Below, piece after piece: positions 1 through 10,305 of a stretch of DNA of 64,000 bases (its first letter is position 1; each line of letters opens with the position of its first letter). The DNA is taken from the NCBI GenBank assembly GCA_946811185.2, contig OX328102.1:47531619-47595618 (forward strand). Direction: 5' to 3'. The notes beneath the pieces were generated by a model, which saw nothing but the letters and a program-made list of their open reading frames with translations, had not been told where the DNA came from and searched no databases. This DNA comes from Hippopus hippopus. Taxonomy: Eukaryota > Mollusca > Bivalvia > Cardiida > Cardiidae. A program made the position numbers and the translations under genes.

Positions 1-40
1 TACACTTTCGGTGCCGTCTGATCTTGATCTTTGCAGTCTA

Positions 41-480
41 CTTGAGCCCACATTTTGGCATTTTGTGATGCAATGGTTGAGAAGATAATTACATGTAGTT
101 ATATAAGGCAAAGATACTTTTTGGTAAAGTCTAAAGGACAGAACAGAACATAACACACTTACCAATTGCTCTGGAGGAATCTTTTGAAAAATATGGAGAC
201 GAAAGTCTGTCTAATTGGCTCTGTGGCAATTGCTTCGTGCCGAACGGAATCTGCTCTCAAGGGTGTTAACGGCGCTATATATAACGGCTGTCATATCACG
301 TGTTCATAGATGGTTTCCAGTAGATCAATTTGTTCTTTACCACCGGCAACAATATTTTTTTTTCTTGCAACAAAGTACATTTTAAAACAATATATAGTAT
401 TTGACATATTGCTCCGATGATTACCAGTATTTCATCGTGTACTTAAAGCACTGTCATATACCAAGTTTGAACACTTATCG
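41..480. other. no gene seen
   Basis: AT-rich sequence. Bases 1-40 contain a faint H2-like string (gtctgatcttgatct) suggesting a decayed half copy. No open frame, RNA gene or clear repeat boundary is visible in the rest. Confidence 0.4.
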
Positions 481-485
481 AATAT

Positions 486-1245
486 TCATGTTCTGCGAAG
501 ATGGTCTTTATCCGCCGCCGGAGGCGTCATCTTCTCCGTCCGTCCGTCCGTACGTACGTCCATTTCTTGTGAACGCAACTCCTCCCACATTTCTTGACGG
601 ATTTGGATAAATATATTCACAGAATGTTTCTCATCATGTGACCTATCGCACATTGTCAGGACTTTGCGATTTGCAGTTGCGTCATGGAAAAAGGGGGCTT
701 CATGTTATATTTCATTCCATTTCTTGTGAACGCAACTCCTCCCACATTTCTCGACGGATTTCGATAAAATTTTCACAGAATGTTTCTCATCATGTGGCCT
801 AGCGCATATTGTCAAGTTTTTGCGATTTATGGCTGCGTCATGAAAAAATAGGGCTTCATGTTATATTTCATTCCATTTCTTGTGAACGCAACTTCTCCCA
901 CATTTCTTGACGGATTTGGATAAAATTTTCACAGAATGTTTCTCATCATGTTACCTAGCGCATATTGTCAAGGTTTTGCGATTTATGGCTGCGACATGGA
1001 AAAAGGGCGCTTCATGTTGTATTTCATTTTTCACCAATATCTCTTTAATTACTGGATATATCTTGGATGAAATTTTCACAGATCATGTGACCTAGCGCAA
1101 ATTGTCAGGGTTTTGGAACTTATTGCTGTGTCATGGAAAAAGGGGGCTTCATGTCAAATTTAATTTTTCATTGATGTATCTCCAACTAGTGGACATAATT
1201 TCATGAAACTTCATATTTTTATTGCTTAATCAAAGCCAATGACCA
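486..1245 (+). repeat. interspersed element with ~156-bp tandem modules
   Basis: It opens with a short hairpin (cgccgccggaggcg) and a run of CGTC/CGTA tetranucleotides. Modules beginning catttcttgtgaacgcaa follow at 561, 718 and 874, so the period is 156-157 bp. A fourth, more diverged module starts near 1023. Each module carries the motif catggaaaaagggggcttca. The element at 41232-41945 has the same architecture and motif, so this is a dispersed family rather than a local satellite. The open frames here are by-products of the modules. A non-autonomous rolling-circle (Helentron-like) origin is possible but no terminus is proven. Confidence 0.7.
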
Positions 1246-1307
1246 ATGAGTCCGTTGTGCGTCCGTCTGTCTATCCATCACCTTTTAGATCACAAGTAAC
1301 ACAATAT

Positions 1308-1340
1308 ATCCATTGAGCTACCCAGGCGGGTGCTAGAAAT
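1308..1340 (-). repeat. tRNA-like SINE head fragment
   Basis: The reverse strand reads gcctgggtagctcaatgg, an A-box-like start of a tRNA-derived SINE. No B box or body follows, so only a fragment remains within otherwise featureless sequence (1246-1794). Confidence 0.35.
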
Positions 1341-1794
1341 TCCATCACTTTAGTCTCTATAGCTAGCTGCTTGAAATGGCAGCCATGTGGCGGCGTATAT
1401 TGTGACAATGGCACTCTTGTTGAACATTTATAATGGAACTGAACGGATAAACATTTTATTGGTTAAAAACTGTTGAGGACTGCACTTAGTGATTTCAAAA
1501 TGGACAAAACGAAGTTTAAGCAATCATTTGCGCATCGAAGAAAGTAGACCATTCACACTACATGGGCGTGTCTTTGGAAATTCAGACATGTCGCTATATA
1601 TAGCGTATATGAGAGAAGGATGCAGTCTATCGCAATGACTTTTGACAACCTCAAAATAAGTTCAAGCAAAGCCGGAATTCGAATTCAGAACCTCATCATT
1701 TCTAGATCTAGCCCGTCATTCGAATTGTTAGATTTAGATCTAGATTATTAATGTTGCTCGGATTGAGGCCTTGTCTTTTTCATATTAAGATATG

Positions 1795-2290
1795 ATTATT
1801 CATGGTTGTGAAATTCACCGTACATGTTTCCGTAACTCTTCAATAGAAGGCGGGAACAGTAGTGCCCACGCTCTAGTTACCTTGGTAAAAAGTACGTGCC
1901 ATTCAACCAGACGGAAATATGACGTAATTTTACGCGCATTTTCCCTTCATTTCTTGCGCTTTAGGTAATATTGTAATGCGTTCTTATACTCTGTCTGTGT
2001 GTGTGTGTGTGTGTGGGGGGGGGGGGGTACGCCACGGGAAATTACCGAAAAGAACTGTCCTTGATTTTGATGAAAGTCCCAACTAATAAGGGGTAAGAGC
2101 AAGCGATAAATAGACTGGGTTTTTTTTTTTTTTTCAATGAAATATCGATTTTTTTTTTCATCTCGTGAATATCATAGGTAATATTTTCACTTATGGCTGC
2201 GCCACTCGTGAAAAATGTTACCGATGATATTTACTCGATGAAATAAATTTCGATACTTCACCGAAAAAAGAAAAACCAATATCCTCTATG
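1795..2290 (-). mobile_element. M7 MITE-like element
   Basis: This shares long blocks with 7733-8715, 12638-13040 and 16440-17325: gttaccttggtaaaa, tatgacgtaattttac, attgtaatgcg, the gtacgccacggga block, and an internal imperfect hairpin between about 2139 and 2260 (tttcatctcgtgaa against the atgaaataaatttcgat side). It holds no coding frame. A TG/G microsatellite expanded inside it at 1996-2027. Orientation is opposite to the copy at 12638. Confidence 0.7.
1996..2027. repeat. (TG)n followed by poly-G
   Basis: About nine TG units run directly into a run of about thirteen G. It is a simple repeat that grew inside the M7 copy. Confidence 0.9.
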
Positions 2291-2429
2291 CATGCTTAAT
2301 ATTTAATGAAAATGAGGGGGAAAAACAGAGTTTTCTTTCAAAAGTCTTTTAAAAATGGGTGTCGCCAGTCTTATGTAAATCAACAAAGTAAAAGTCAGAC
2401 AATCATTTCATGTATCGAAATACAAACAG

Positions 2430-3349
2430 TTGTTATATATACTTACCTTGGTCTTGTTCACACGAAAATTTCAACAATGGCGTTACCGTGAAAGCGGTCG
2501 CGTAATTGAAAACCGAGCCATTGGTCTGTTCATAGCCAAATGTACATCAGCTTTTGGCATGCCGTATATTTTTTTTCCAATACGTCTTTATGATTCGATT
2601 GTTTGGTCCAATATATCCTACGCGACTGCTACCAGGGTTCACAAATCTTATCCGAGCATCAATGCCGTTCAAAATTGAGCAATGTGCCTTTTTTCTGGGG
2701 GTGGGGGTGGGGGGTGGGGGAGGCTGGTAGATACACACTAATTGCAGCTTTTGCTGGTGAGATGGGCTTGGTCCTCTTTCTCCCCCTTTCATCAGATAAT
2801 GGGGTGCCGATTCTATATATTGGGCAAAAATTTCTAAAAAATGTTCAATGCAATAGTCACTTAATATCTACTGCCTCCCATGAAAATTGTTTTCTGTTTC
2901 TAAGATTTTACGCTCCTGTGATCTACGTGAATGTTCCTAACATTAAAATTTCAAATACTATATACATGTATAAACTTAAATGCAGTTGGAAACCATGCTG
3001 TCAACAAATTTGTTGCAGAATTGAAAAATAGTTTTGGGAAAAAAAGTTCCACCCGGGCAAGGCTCTAATAATTTAAATATCGATTGCTTACATTCGACTT
3101 CAGCGCCGAAAACTAATATGATTTTATCATTGCAACATAGGGCGTCTTTTTTTCTAAATTAAGATGTGGCGTAGTGAGTGTATCCAAGTAGCTGAACGTA
3201 AATGCCTATTCTGTAACCGCATTGAAGACGGAAGTCATGCACTATTTGATTGGAGACAAAATTCAATAAATAAAGCAATGAAGCTCGCTAGCAATTTTAA
3301 CTTGGGCTCTGCTGAAAATGAATTAAAGGTGCCCGTGCACAGGATGTAA
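2430..3349 (+). pseudogene. decayed LINE reverse transcriptase C-terminal region
   Basis: Two separated pieces look like the end of a non-LTR retrotransposon ORF2. Around 2512-2680 the frame reads GMPYIFFPIRLYDSIVWSNI, resembling the thumb-region pattern MPY..(x)..LYDS.V...LSYA of invertebrate LINE reverse transcriptases. Around 3164-3300 the frame reads ERKCLFCNRIEDGSHALFDW, like the Cys-rich segment C.FC..IEDE.HFLF.CP near the LINE C-terminus, although the last Cys is lost. The pieces are in different frames and about 500 bp apart, with a G-rich tract at 2696-2722 between them, so the copy is broken. The LINE clade (CR1/L2-like) is a guess. It belongs on the + strand, as does the possible 3' tail at 4140-4405. 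Confidence 0.5.
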
Positions 3350-3688
3350 TGGACGTCTTTCTCCGTCTGGAAAAAAACTAAATCTGCGGCATCTGACTGA
3401 AGTAATGGGTTTCAGACTCGAAAAAACTGTCATAGAAGGAACTAGAAATGTATAAGTTATCATCTGTGTGCAAGTTTTCCCGATTACTCGAAGTTTTTTG
3501 TGAAGTTTCCATGTGGATATTTTCACGGACTTACCCCCACCTACTCAGTTGCATTGCAGCGGCCATGTAGAATTTTGGATTTCACCGTTTGTGAAAATGT
3601 GAAAATTTCAGCTAACTTTCTTAGTCTTCCTTAGGATATACCCATGAGTTTGTCTTAAAGGAACAGAGTACGTCTTGTTTTAATTTGG
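3350..3688. other. no gene seen
   Basis: Intervening AT-rich sequence between the LINE relic and the transposase relic. Nothing recognisable is seen apart from short frames without motif. Confidence 0.4.
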
Positions 3689-4130
3689 TTGAGAACATAC
3701 CAGACATACAGGATGATGGCTTCTCTATTTGATATTAGTGCATTTGTTAACGATTTGGTAAACAGTTCGATACATGTTTTTAATCGTCACCTATCATCGT
3801 ATATTCAATGGCCAACATTTCGAGAGTGGCAGGGTATATGTGGCAATTGGCCGAAAATACCCCACGCGGTGGATGTAGTGGATGACACGAGCCATGAGAT
3901 TTACAGACCGAGGGTAAATCAGCAACGGTATTATTCAGGCCACAGAAAATACCACTGCTTGCATACAACACGGGTCGGAAACATCATGTTGAATGTAGTT
4001 TTCCGGGATACATGAACGACGCCCAGCATTATCTCCTGATGCAGCAAATAACTGGCGATTTGAACTTGCCAGACAATTATTTTCTTCTCGCGGATAGCTT
4101 TTACCCAAATAGTTACCCCATTCAGTCAAC
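3689..4130 (+). pseudogene. PIF/Harbinger-type DDE transposase relic
   Basis: The 108-codon frame from 3689 contains FREWQGICGNWPKIPHAVDV followed by DDTSHEIYRPR and YYSGHRKYHCLH. In DDE_Tnp_4/HARBI1-like proteins this position holds the first catalytic Asp (pattern .aiDgt...I.rP...q..yYsgk...h). The frame then shifts. From about 3988 another frame continues with GYMNDAQHYLLMQQI and LPDNYFLLADSFYPNSYPI, matching the family pattern GslhDa....s......L..n..lLaDsgYp with the second Asp. The third catalytic Glu is not seen and no N-terminal helix-turn-helix domain precedes it. At least one frameshift plus truncation make it a fossil. No terminal inverted repeat or 3-bp duplication was found around it. 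A domesticated exon is unlikely given the frameshift. Confidence 0.6.
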
Positions 4131-4139
4131 TTTTTCATT

Positions 4140-4405
4140 GTTCAACTATGTGCTTCTCTTCCTATAGTGTCATTTATTATTGTTATTTTCTTCATAAATG
4201 AAGATCTATTTGCTTTCATTGTCAAAGTTGTCATTATGATCTATCTTTCTACCATTATCATTGCCATTGCATTATCTTTAACATCATTGATTTTCGTTCG
4301 ACTATTCTATTGCTAGTCACTGTACTATTATTATTATTTTTTAATGTTTGACGAGAAACTGTAGAGTTCAAGTCAATAAAGTATTGTCTTGTCTTGTCTA
4401 AACAC
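4140..4405 (+). mobile_element. LINE-like 3' tail
   Basis: AT-rich trailer ending in an AATAAA signal (gtcaataaagtattgtc, ~4373-4388) and then short tandem TTGTC/CTTGT repeats. This is the usual 3' end structure of CR1-like LINEs whose tails are 4-5-bp repeats. It may be the 3' UTR of the LINE relic at 2430-3349 with the Harbinger relic inserted between, but the join cannot be proven here. Confidence 0.4.
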
Positions 4406-4605
4406 ATATATTAATGCACAGTTGCTCTCCCGGGCAGCTCGGTGGTTAGCGTGTCGGACTCGTGACCTGTTGAGTGTGAGTTCGATACCCGGTTGAGGCA
4501 ATTTTTTTAGCTGACCTAAGCACAAAATGCTCAAGGTGAGCTTTTGTGATCGTGCTGTGTCCGTCGTGTGTTGTGCGTCGTGCGATGTGCGTCGTGCGTC
4601 GTCAA

Positions 4606-5900
4606 CTTTTACCTTGTGTACGCTCTAGAGGCGACATTTTCAGTCCGATATTTACGAAACTTGGTCAGAATGTTTGTCTTGATGATATCTCGGACGAGTT
4701 CAAAAATGAGTCTTGTTGGGTCAAAATTTAGGTCACTAGGTCAAATCTTAGAAAAAACTTGTGTACGCTCTAAAGGCCACATTTTCAGTCCAATACTCTT
4801 GAAAGTTTGTCGGAATGTTTGTCTTGATGATGTCTCGGACAAGTTTGAAAATGGGTCATGTCAGGTCAAAAACTAGGTCACTAGGTCTAATCTTAGAAAA
4901 ACCTTGTGTACGCTCTAGAGGCCACATTTCCAGTCCAATACTCTTGAAAGTTTTTCAGAATGTTTGTCTTGATGATATCTCAGACGAGTTTGAAAATGGG
5001 CCACGTCGGGTGAAAAACTGGATCACTAGGTCAAATCTTAGAAAAACCTTATGTACGCACTAGAGGCCATATTTTCAGTCCAATACTCTTGAAAGTTGGT
5101 CAGAATGTTTGTCATGATGGTATCTTGAACGAGTTTGAAAACTGGTCATGTCTGGTCACTAAATCAAATCTTAGAAGAACCTTGTGTACCTTCTAGAGAC
5201 GATTTTTCGCCTCTCACCTCTGATGCATGTGAGAAAAGTAGTCCGTGGCTTTGGAAAGAAAGTTGTGTTGGTACTGGAGTGAGAAAGCCAGGAAACACAT
5301 GGGTGCATCACTGACCGCCATGATATGACCTAAGGTGTTAAAACGGCGTTAAAGTCCAATATAAACAAACCTCTAGAGGCCACATTTTCAGCCAAATACT
5401 CTTGGAAGTTTGTCAAAATGTTTGTCTTGATGATATCTTGAACGAGTTTGAAAATGGGTCACATCAGATCAAAAACTCGGTCACCAGGTCAAATATTTAA
5501 AATAGCTTGTGTAGCACTACATTCAACATTTTCTGTCCAATACTTATAAAAATTAGTTGGATAGTTTTCTTAGAGATCAATAAGATAAAATTGAAAATGG
5601 GTCACATTGGGTAAAAAAACTAGGTCGTCATTTCAAATCTTGGAAAAACCTTATGTAGACTCTAGAGGCCACATTTTCTGTCCAATACTATTCAAAGGTG
5701 ATCAGAATCTTTGTTTTGATATTATCTACAATTGGAAAATGGGCTATTTTGGGCTAAAAAGTAGGTCATTGAGAGAAATTCTAGATAAAGTTTGTGTACA
5801 AGCTAGAGGCTAAATTTTCAGTCAAATAGTTATGAAAGCTTGTTTGAAGTTTGTCATGATATCTTGAAAGAGATTGAAAAAGGTTCATGTTTGGTCAAAA
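4606..5900 (+). repeat. tandem ~145-bp core repeats
   Basis: The motif ctctagaggccacatttt (with variants) recurs at 4623, 4768, 4913 and 5058, exactly 145 bp apart, with further units near 5191, 5373, 5515 and 5660 that are interrupted or diverged. Each unit also carries gtttgtcttgatgatatct and ggtcactaggtcaaatctt. The short frames in this area come from the repeat and differ only by unit. Confidence 0.9.
5199..5371 (+). mobile_element. 5'-truncated SINE-A inside the tandem core
   Basis: It begins gatttttcgcctctcacc, which matches the middle of the intact reverse-strand SINE-A at 60413-60672, and ends aaaacggcgttaaagtcc. The head is absent. tctagag at 5192-5198 and 5372-5378 flanks it, a 7-bp likely target-site duplication in the 145-bp repeat unit. 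Confidence 0.75.
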
Positions 5901-6134
5901 GGCTCAGGTGAGCGACTTCAGGGCCATCATGGCCCTTTTGTTCCGGCGACTGTTTGCCTATCACCTCTGATGCATGTGAGAAAGTAGTCAGTGATTTGGA
6001 AAGAAAGTTGTGTCAGTACTGGTCTGAGAAAGCCAGGAAACACATGCATAGGTGCACTGACCGCCGTGATATGACCTAAGCCGTTAAAACAGCGTTACAA
6101 CCCAATTCAATCAATCAATCAATAATGCACAGTT

Positions 6135-6400
6135 ACACAGAAAGCAACGTGATGATTTGCGAAGAAGTCAACGCTTTAATAAATATCACAGGAGATATAC
6201 AGCCCTTGTAAAGCATGCAATAGGACAGATGAAGACATACAGGTGCATAAGTAGCGTTTGGAGGCACCCGCGGCGTAAGTTGTCCCGTGTAGTCAGCATA
6301 TGCGCAGGATTTGTCTGCAGAAGGTAGGATTTAGGACTTATTATGTAGATAAATTTGTTAAGAAATTACTCCATTTAGTTTTATGATTTATCAGTGCATA
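6135..6400. other. no gene seen
   Basis: Unassigned sequence between two SINEs. It is possibly older host DNA and has no long frame. Confidence 0.4.
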
Positions 6401-6404
6401 ATGC

Positions 6405-6712
6405 TGATTGATTGATTCTATGGTGTTTAACACTGTTTTTAACATTATTTCAGATATAGCGCAGCGGCCAGTGTACCTATCCATACTTTCCTGCGGTTTC
6501 TTTTACCAGTGCTTCGCACAATATTCTTTCAAAGCCACTGGCTGCTTTCCCACATAACCACTGTCGAAACAATGGTAAGTGGTGTGAGAAGTTCGAATCT
6601 TGTCGCAATGACTATCATCAACCCTCGGAAAGAAATTGGCCGAGCCCGAGATCGAACCAGCGACCCCCTGTTCTCAAGTCCTGTACGCTACTGAACTACT
6701 GGAACTTGGCTC
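6405..6712 (-). mobile_element. SINE-B, near full length
   Basis: Reverse-strand SINE: tRNA-like head near 6640-6712 (B box as ctggttcgatctcggg on the minus strand), a body including tttctttccgagg and the ccagtggctttgaaagaatat block, and a tail at 6405 of TTGA/ATTG repeats. aatgctga (6400-6407) and aatgcaga (6713-6720) may be a degraded duplication. Same family as 18271-18573, 24732-25024, 25339-25624 and 44763-45079. Confidence 0.85.
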
Positions 6713-6854
6713 AATGCAGAAGGTAATACTCGTACATATTTCACAAACTGTAAAAGTCTCCATTTTGAATTCATTGATTTAATCACAAAACATTGTGCAT
6801 TGTTCTACGTTGGTCACTGAGATTGAGCTTAATTGCTTACTCTTCGATATACCA

Positions 6855-7098
6855 ACACCCGGCCGGGTAGCTCAGCCGGTACCGTGTCTGACTCGCGATC
6901 TGAAGATCGCGGGTTCGATCCCCGGTCAGGTTAACTTCTTTTCGGTGAAAATATCAACTCGCACCTCTTATTCAATGATTCAAGTGAAAAACCGTCAATG
7001 ACTTAGAAAGAATGTTGTGAGCACGGAAAACACGTAGAGGTTCGCCGACGCCGTGCTATTACCGAAGATCCTGAAGACGGCGTAAGATCCCACACAAA
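6855..7098 (+). mobile_element. SINE-A with target-site duplication
   Basis: Head ggccgggtagctcagccggt with B box gggttcgatccccggtcagg, then a body related to 60413-60672 but diverged, and tail ggcgtaagatcccaca. Flanks cgatatacca (6845-6854) and cgatatatca (7099-7108) differ by one base. The anticodon region, with a CTGAAG loop between CGCGAT and ATCGCG, is tRNA-like. However, no complete acceptor stem is formed and the SINE body follows, so it is not a tRNA gene. Confidence 0.85.
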
Positions 7099-7428
7099 CG
7101 ATATATCAATCACTATACGGTATTTTCACGTTATAATGGTTTTTAGATGTCCCCTCTCAATTTGAGTAAATCGACTGTCCATGTTCACACGCTAGCTTCG
7201 CCCGCACATGTCTAATACGAGTAGTACTAAAGAAAACAGATGGACCTCAAGAAGTCAAAGGCTTACCATTGGTCCGGTCAACGTAAATTAAACGTAAGTA
7301 AGTTAAAAGTCTTGTTATCATATCCCTATGTGAAAAGAACTTGTACCAAAACCAGTCTTGATACTTTAAAACGTTGTAGGTTTCTTCTTACTAAATAACC
7401 TAATATCTTAATCTTTATGGTGACCTTT

Positions 7429-7642
7429 AGTTTAAACATATTTATTTTACATCGATTGAGAGACAAGCTCTTACAACTTACACTAATCTCTCTCGATTCT
7501 GCTTCCTGGGAACTACACCAGTACTCGCGCCGAATGTGTGGGCCAATGAAAGATCCCAAAGTTGACACCCGCTCCCGGGTATCGAACCCGGGACCTTATG
7601 GTTACGAGGCCGACGCTCTCCCTCACAACCACGGACACCGCA
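7429..7642 (-). mobile_element. SINE-T (tRNA-Thr-like head), full length
   Basis: On the minus strand the head reads ccgtggttgtgagggagagc ... cctcgtaa ... cccgggttcgatacccggg, closest in form to a tRNA-Thr(CGT) with a degraded anticodon stem. The body has tactggtgtagttcccagg and the end cgatgtaaaataaatatg. A perfect 10-bp duplication ggtgaccttt sits at 7419-7428 and 7643-7652. Confidence 0.9.
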
Positions 7643-7732
7643 GGTGACCTTTGATTGGTTTGTGAATTATACGCCCCTTTTTGTTTGTTTCCCCATATAT
7701 GAAAAATATAGATACACACACATCTAAATATA

Positions 7733-8715
7733 TAATTTGATTTCATTCATTGTTACGACCAGTGAAAAATACCGATTTTATCTTCTAACTCTTCAACTGA
7801 AGGCGCAAACAGTATTTCCGACCCCCCCACCCCCACTAGTTACCTTGGTAAAATGCGCGTGCAACTCAACCAGAAAGAAATATGATGTAATCTACCCTAC
7901 ATTTCTCGCTCTTTACGTAATTGGAGAGGTCATCAGACCTCTCCAACAGTGGTGAGTTTAAAAGGCAGACTGCCACAGAATTTGCTGTCTAAGTCCATTT
8001 TTCTTGCGAAATTGTTCTGATACACAGTCTGTTTCGTCATGGTTTTGTAAATAAAGCGAAATCAAAAAACCGAAACAGGAAATAGACGTGGTTTATTTTT
8101 ATATGACGAATTTCAGAAAAGATTTGTTATATTAATTTGCCATGGTTGCAAATGACCCCTCAAATAATTGTAATTTTTCACTTAGCAAATAAATCTAAGC
8201 AGAAGAAAAAATAAGAAGAATTTCGTTAAAAAAGAGAAAGAAGACTGCTGGACAAGATCATGCGATTTGAAAACGCGACAAGAAGGTCAAATGACCGTCA
8301 TGTAAAGCATATGAGGTTTCTACGCGGCGGCTTTTTGACTTGTTTGTTTACATGTACCAAAATGTATTGAAATTGAAAGCCACCTATTTGGAAACATTGA
8401 TGCTGACCTCTCCTGGCTTCTTTTGTAAAGAAGCCAACTTGTATTGTAATGTGTTGTTATGCGGAGAGGCTACGCCACGGGAATTACCAAAAAAAATTGT
8501 ACTGGATTTAGATGTAAATCCCCCAAAAAGGGTTAAAAGCATGAAATAAATAGAATATTTGTTGTTTCCGGTGAAAGATCGAAAATTTATTTCATCTCGT
8601 GAACAACATCGGTAATACTTTCACTCGTGGCTGCGCCACTCCAGAAAATATTACAGATGTTGACTCAATGAAATAAATTTCGATCTTTCACCGAAAGAAA
8701 CAAATATCCTCTATA
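7733..8715 (-). mobile_element. M7 element interrupted by M8
   Basis: Left part 7733-7920 and right part 8443-8715 together match the uninterrupted M7 copy at 12638-13040 on the reverse strand: ccagtgaaaaataccgattt, cttggtaaaatgcgcgtg, then attgtaatg, gccacgggaattacc, and the distal hairpin with gtggctgcgccact. It ends near 8712 with atatcctcta. The unit at 7921-8442 is foreign to M7. Confidence 0.78.
7921..8442. mobile_element. M8 MITE-like element
   Basis: A 522-bp unit whose reverse complement recurs at 16702-17229. Each end is itself a small hairpin: ttggagaggtcatcagacct plus ctccaa at one end, and ggcttcttttgtaaagaagc plus caacttgt at the other. It interrupts M7 between tacgtaa and attgtaat, and has no coding frame of note. 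Confidence 0.8.
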
Positions 8716-8950
8716 TGCTCGTATAAAGACGTTTTTTGACGTCACCTAGAGAGGCATCTCTTTGATTTAAGGATTACGACTCCTAACTCATCGGTAAATA
8801 TCGTGTAACATCGACGTTTATTTTACAGTATAAGTCTTGTATCTAAGCTTTAAAGGGACAAATTAACCCATATGACATTTTCAGTGTAGAAATACAATCA
8901 AATTAAGTGCTATTTCATGTTTGGTTTCATTTAAAGTTTCAGCAAAAGAT

Positions 8951-9016
8951 ACTGTGTAGATCAAGGATCAGACTGCACACTTTGTACAGTCTAATCCTGA
9001 TCTACATTTGCCGCAA
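8951..9016. repeat. H2 hairpin copy
   Basis: gtgtagatcaaggatcagac pairs with gtctaatcctgatctacat around acacttt. The outer part of the element is not recognised. Confidence 0.7.
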
Positions 9017-9644
9017 AAATAACTATAGTTTTAAAAGGCGCTTAAAGATTCAGATTATATCGATGTCGTCAGTAGAAAAATCAAAAGTCCACAATCTGAC
9101 AGAAAAAAACCTTCGTTACAAAAAAACGCGAAAATACGTGTGCGCTGACTATCTCTCTACTCTCAATATCCTTTCAACTTTATTTCTATTTAGTATCATT
9201 CATATCTAACATTTCATACTGAGTGTAAACAGTTGTAATACATATTGAAAATAATGGTTGTATATCATGTAATGTTAGAAAGTAAAAGTAAAGTTGTAAA
9301 AAACAAAACCGAACCCAGAAAAAAAAAAATCTTGTATTTTTTTTGCCAGTATCGTGAAATCGGTGTGTGTTTAGAGGTTCTTGTTTCCTAAACGTATAAC
9401 GACAGTCAGCATACGTATCCACGAATTTGTAATGTTTCGTAGAAAATCCAAAGATCAGTCGCTGACTACTTTCCCTGATATCAATATCCAGAAGTGCAAT
9501 ATTCGAAGATGTGAAGTGGATAATGATGTCTACATTTAATCAGTCCTCGGAACGAATTTTGACCGAGCATTAGTATCGAACACACGCAACCCTTGGATAG
9601 TAAGCCATGTGTTTAACCAACCAAATCATTCTGTGTTCAATAAG
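9017..9644. other. no gene seen
   Basis: AT-rich, with a 100-codon frame (8907-9209) that overlaps the H2 hairpin and has no recognisable motif. I do not call a gene. Confidence 0.4.
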
Positions 9645-9647
9645 ATC

Positions 9648-9845
9648 CAGGGTCCGTAATTATCAACTTTTCTTAAAAGCATTTCTATTCGTAAGCTCCC
9701 AATATTTTCTAAATTTGAAAGTAATATAACCTCTGATTGCCTAAAACAAATGGTTTTAGCTAATCAGATGTTACGTTACCTTCACATCTAGAAATTCTGG
9801 AGAAAAAGACTAAAACGCTCCAAAGAATGGTTGGTAAATACGGGC
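9648..9845. mobile_element. H5 palindromic MITE
   Basis: Imperfect palindrome: ccgtaattatcaac..tttgaaagtaatataac..attgcctaaaacaaatggttttagctaatc..gttacgttacc..atggttggtaaatacgggcc. Older and more diverged than the copy at 53484-53681. A half copy seems to follow at 9850-9903 (ttgtattcaccaacaatt). Confidence 0.75.
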
Positions 9846-9904
9846 CCAGGGGTTGTATTCACCAACAATTATTAATTCAATTCTAATTCTATTGCAATTA
9901 TATC

Positions 9905-10085
9905 AGTGTGGCCAGTGCAACTATCCATGCATTCCTGCAGTTGGCTATACCAATACGTCGAACAACTCTTTTACTTAGCCACTGGCTGCTTTACCACATA
10001 AACGTCGTTGAAACAAGGGTCAGCAGTGAAGGAGGAATAAATCTTGTAGTAATCACTGTCATCGATACTCGATAAGAATCTGGCT
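9905..10085 (-). mobile_element. SINE-B fragment
   Basis: Contains ggccagtgcaactatccatg, ccactggctgctttaccaca and the gaaacaagggtcagcagtga block in the SINE-B order on the minus strand. The tRNA-like head is lost or unrecognisable. Confidence 0.7.
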
Positions 10086-10174
10086 TGGATTTGATCTAAA
10101 GATAACAAGGCATTGACAGCAATTCTGTATTGACAAGAGTCGTAGCAAGACAACTCCTTATAACAATTATCTAC

Positions 10175-10305
10175 TTTTAATGATGGTTAGTCTCCCTTTA
10201 AGCCTTTACCAGGACCGCTTTTAATGATGGGTAGTCTCCCTTTAAGCGTTTTACCAGACCACTTTTAATGATGGGTAGCCTCCTTTTAAGCATACCAAAC
10301 CCTTA
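10175..10305. repeat. three 44-bp tandem copies
   Basis: ttttaatgatgg followed by ttagtctccctttaagc starts at 10175, 10219 and 10263, exactly 44 bp apart. Each unit ends in an H1-end-like tttaccag. It leads directly into the H1 copy at 10298, so it may be a local amplification of sequence next to an H1 end. Confidence 0.85.

Larger units (their letters stand above)
4508..5942 (+). mobile_element. non-autonomous Helentron/pearl-like element
   Basis: Element with a 5' segment gctgacctaagc plus a small hairpin (agcacaaaatgct), a TCGTG-rich simple tract near 4560-4605, a tandem core of ~145-bp units, and a 3' end gctcaggtgagcg followed by hairpin gggccatcatggccc (5921-5935) and TTTTGTT. The 5' and 3' ends are roughly inverted copies. 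It lies between T residues of the SINE-A sequence, consistent with T-T insertion by Helentrons. It has no Rep/helicase frame, so it is non-autonomous. Bivalve pearl elements have the same layout (established knowledge). The subfamily is not assigned. Confidence 0.72.
4424..6122 (+). mobile_element. SINE-A split by a Helentron-like insertion
   Basis: The tRNA-like head (4430-4500) has an A box (gcagctcggtggttagcg) and a B box (gagttcgatacccgg). The body resumes at 5942 with cacctctgatgcatgtgag and ends in an (ATCA)n tail at 6122. The identical 12-bp taatgcacagtt flanks the whole unit at 4412-4423 and 6123-6134, a perfect target-site duplication, so head and body are one SINE insertion later divided. 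Compared with the intact copy at 60413-60672, nothing obvious is missing apart from the split. Confidence 0.88.

Noticed and set aside
4606..5900. Short frames in the 145-bp repeats as a tandem-repeat protein
   Set aside because: Frames shift between units, stops are frequent, and the DNA period (145) is not a multiple of three.
6858..6935. Possible tRNA-Phe gene
   Set aside because: A and B boxes and a tRNA-like anticodon arm are present, but the acceptor stem does not close, the anticodon loop has six bases, and a SINE body and target-site duplications surround it.
7560..7642. Possible tRNA-Thr gene on the minus strand
   Set aside because: The anticodon stem is broken and it is the head of a SINE with a perfect 10-bp duplication.
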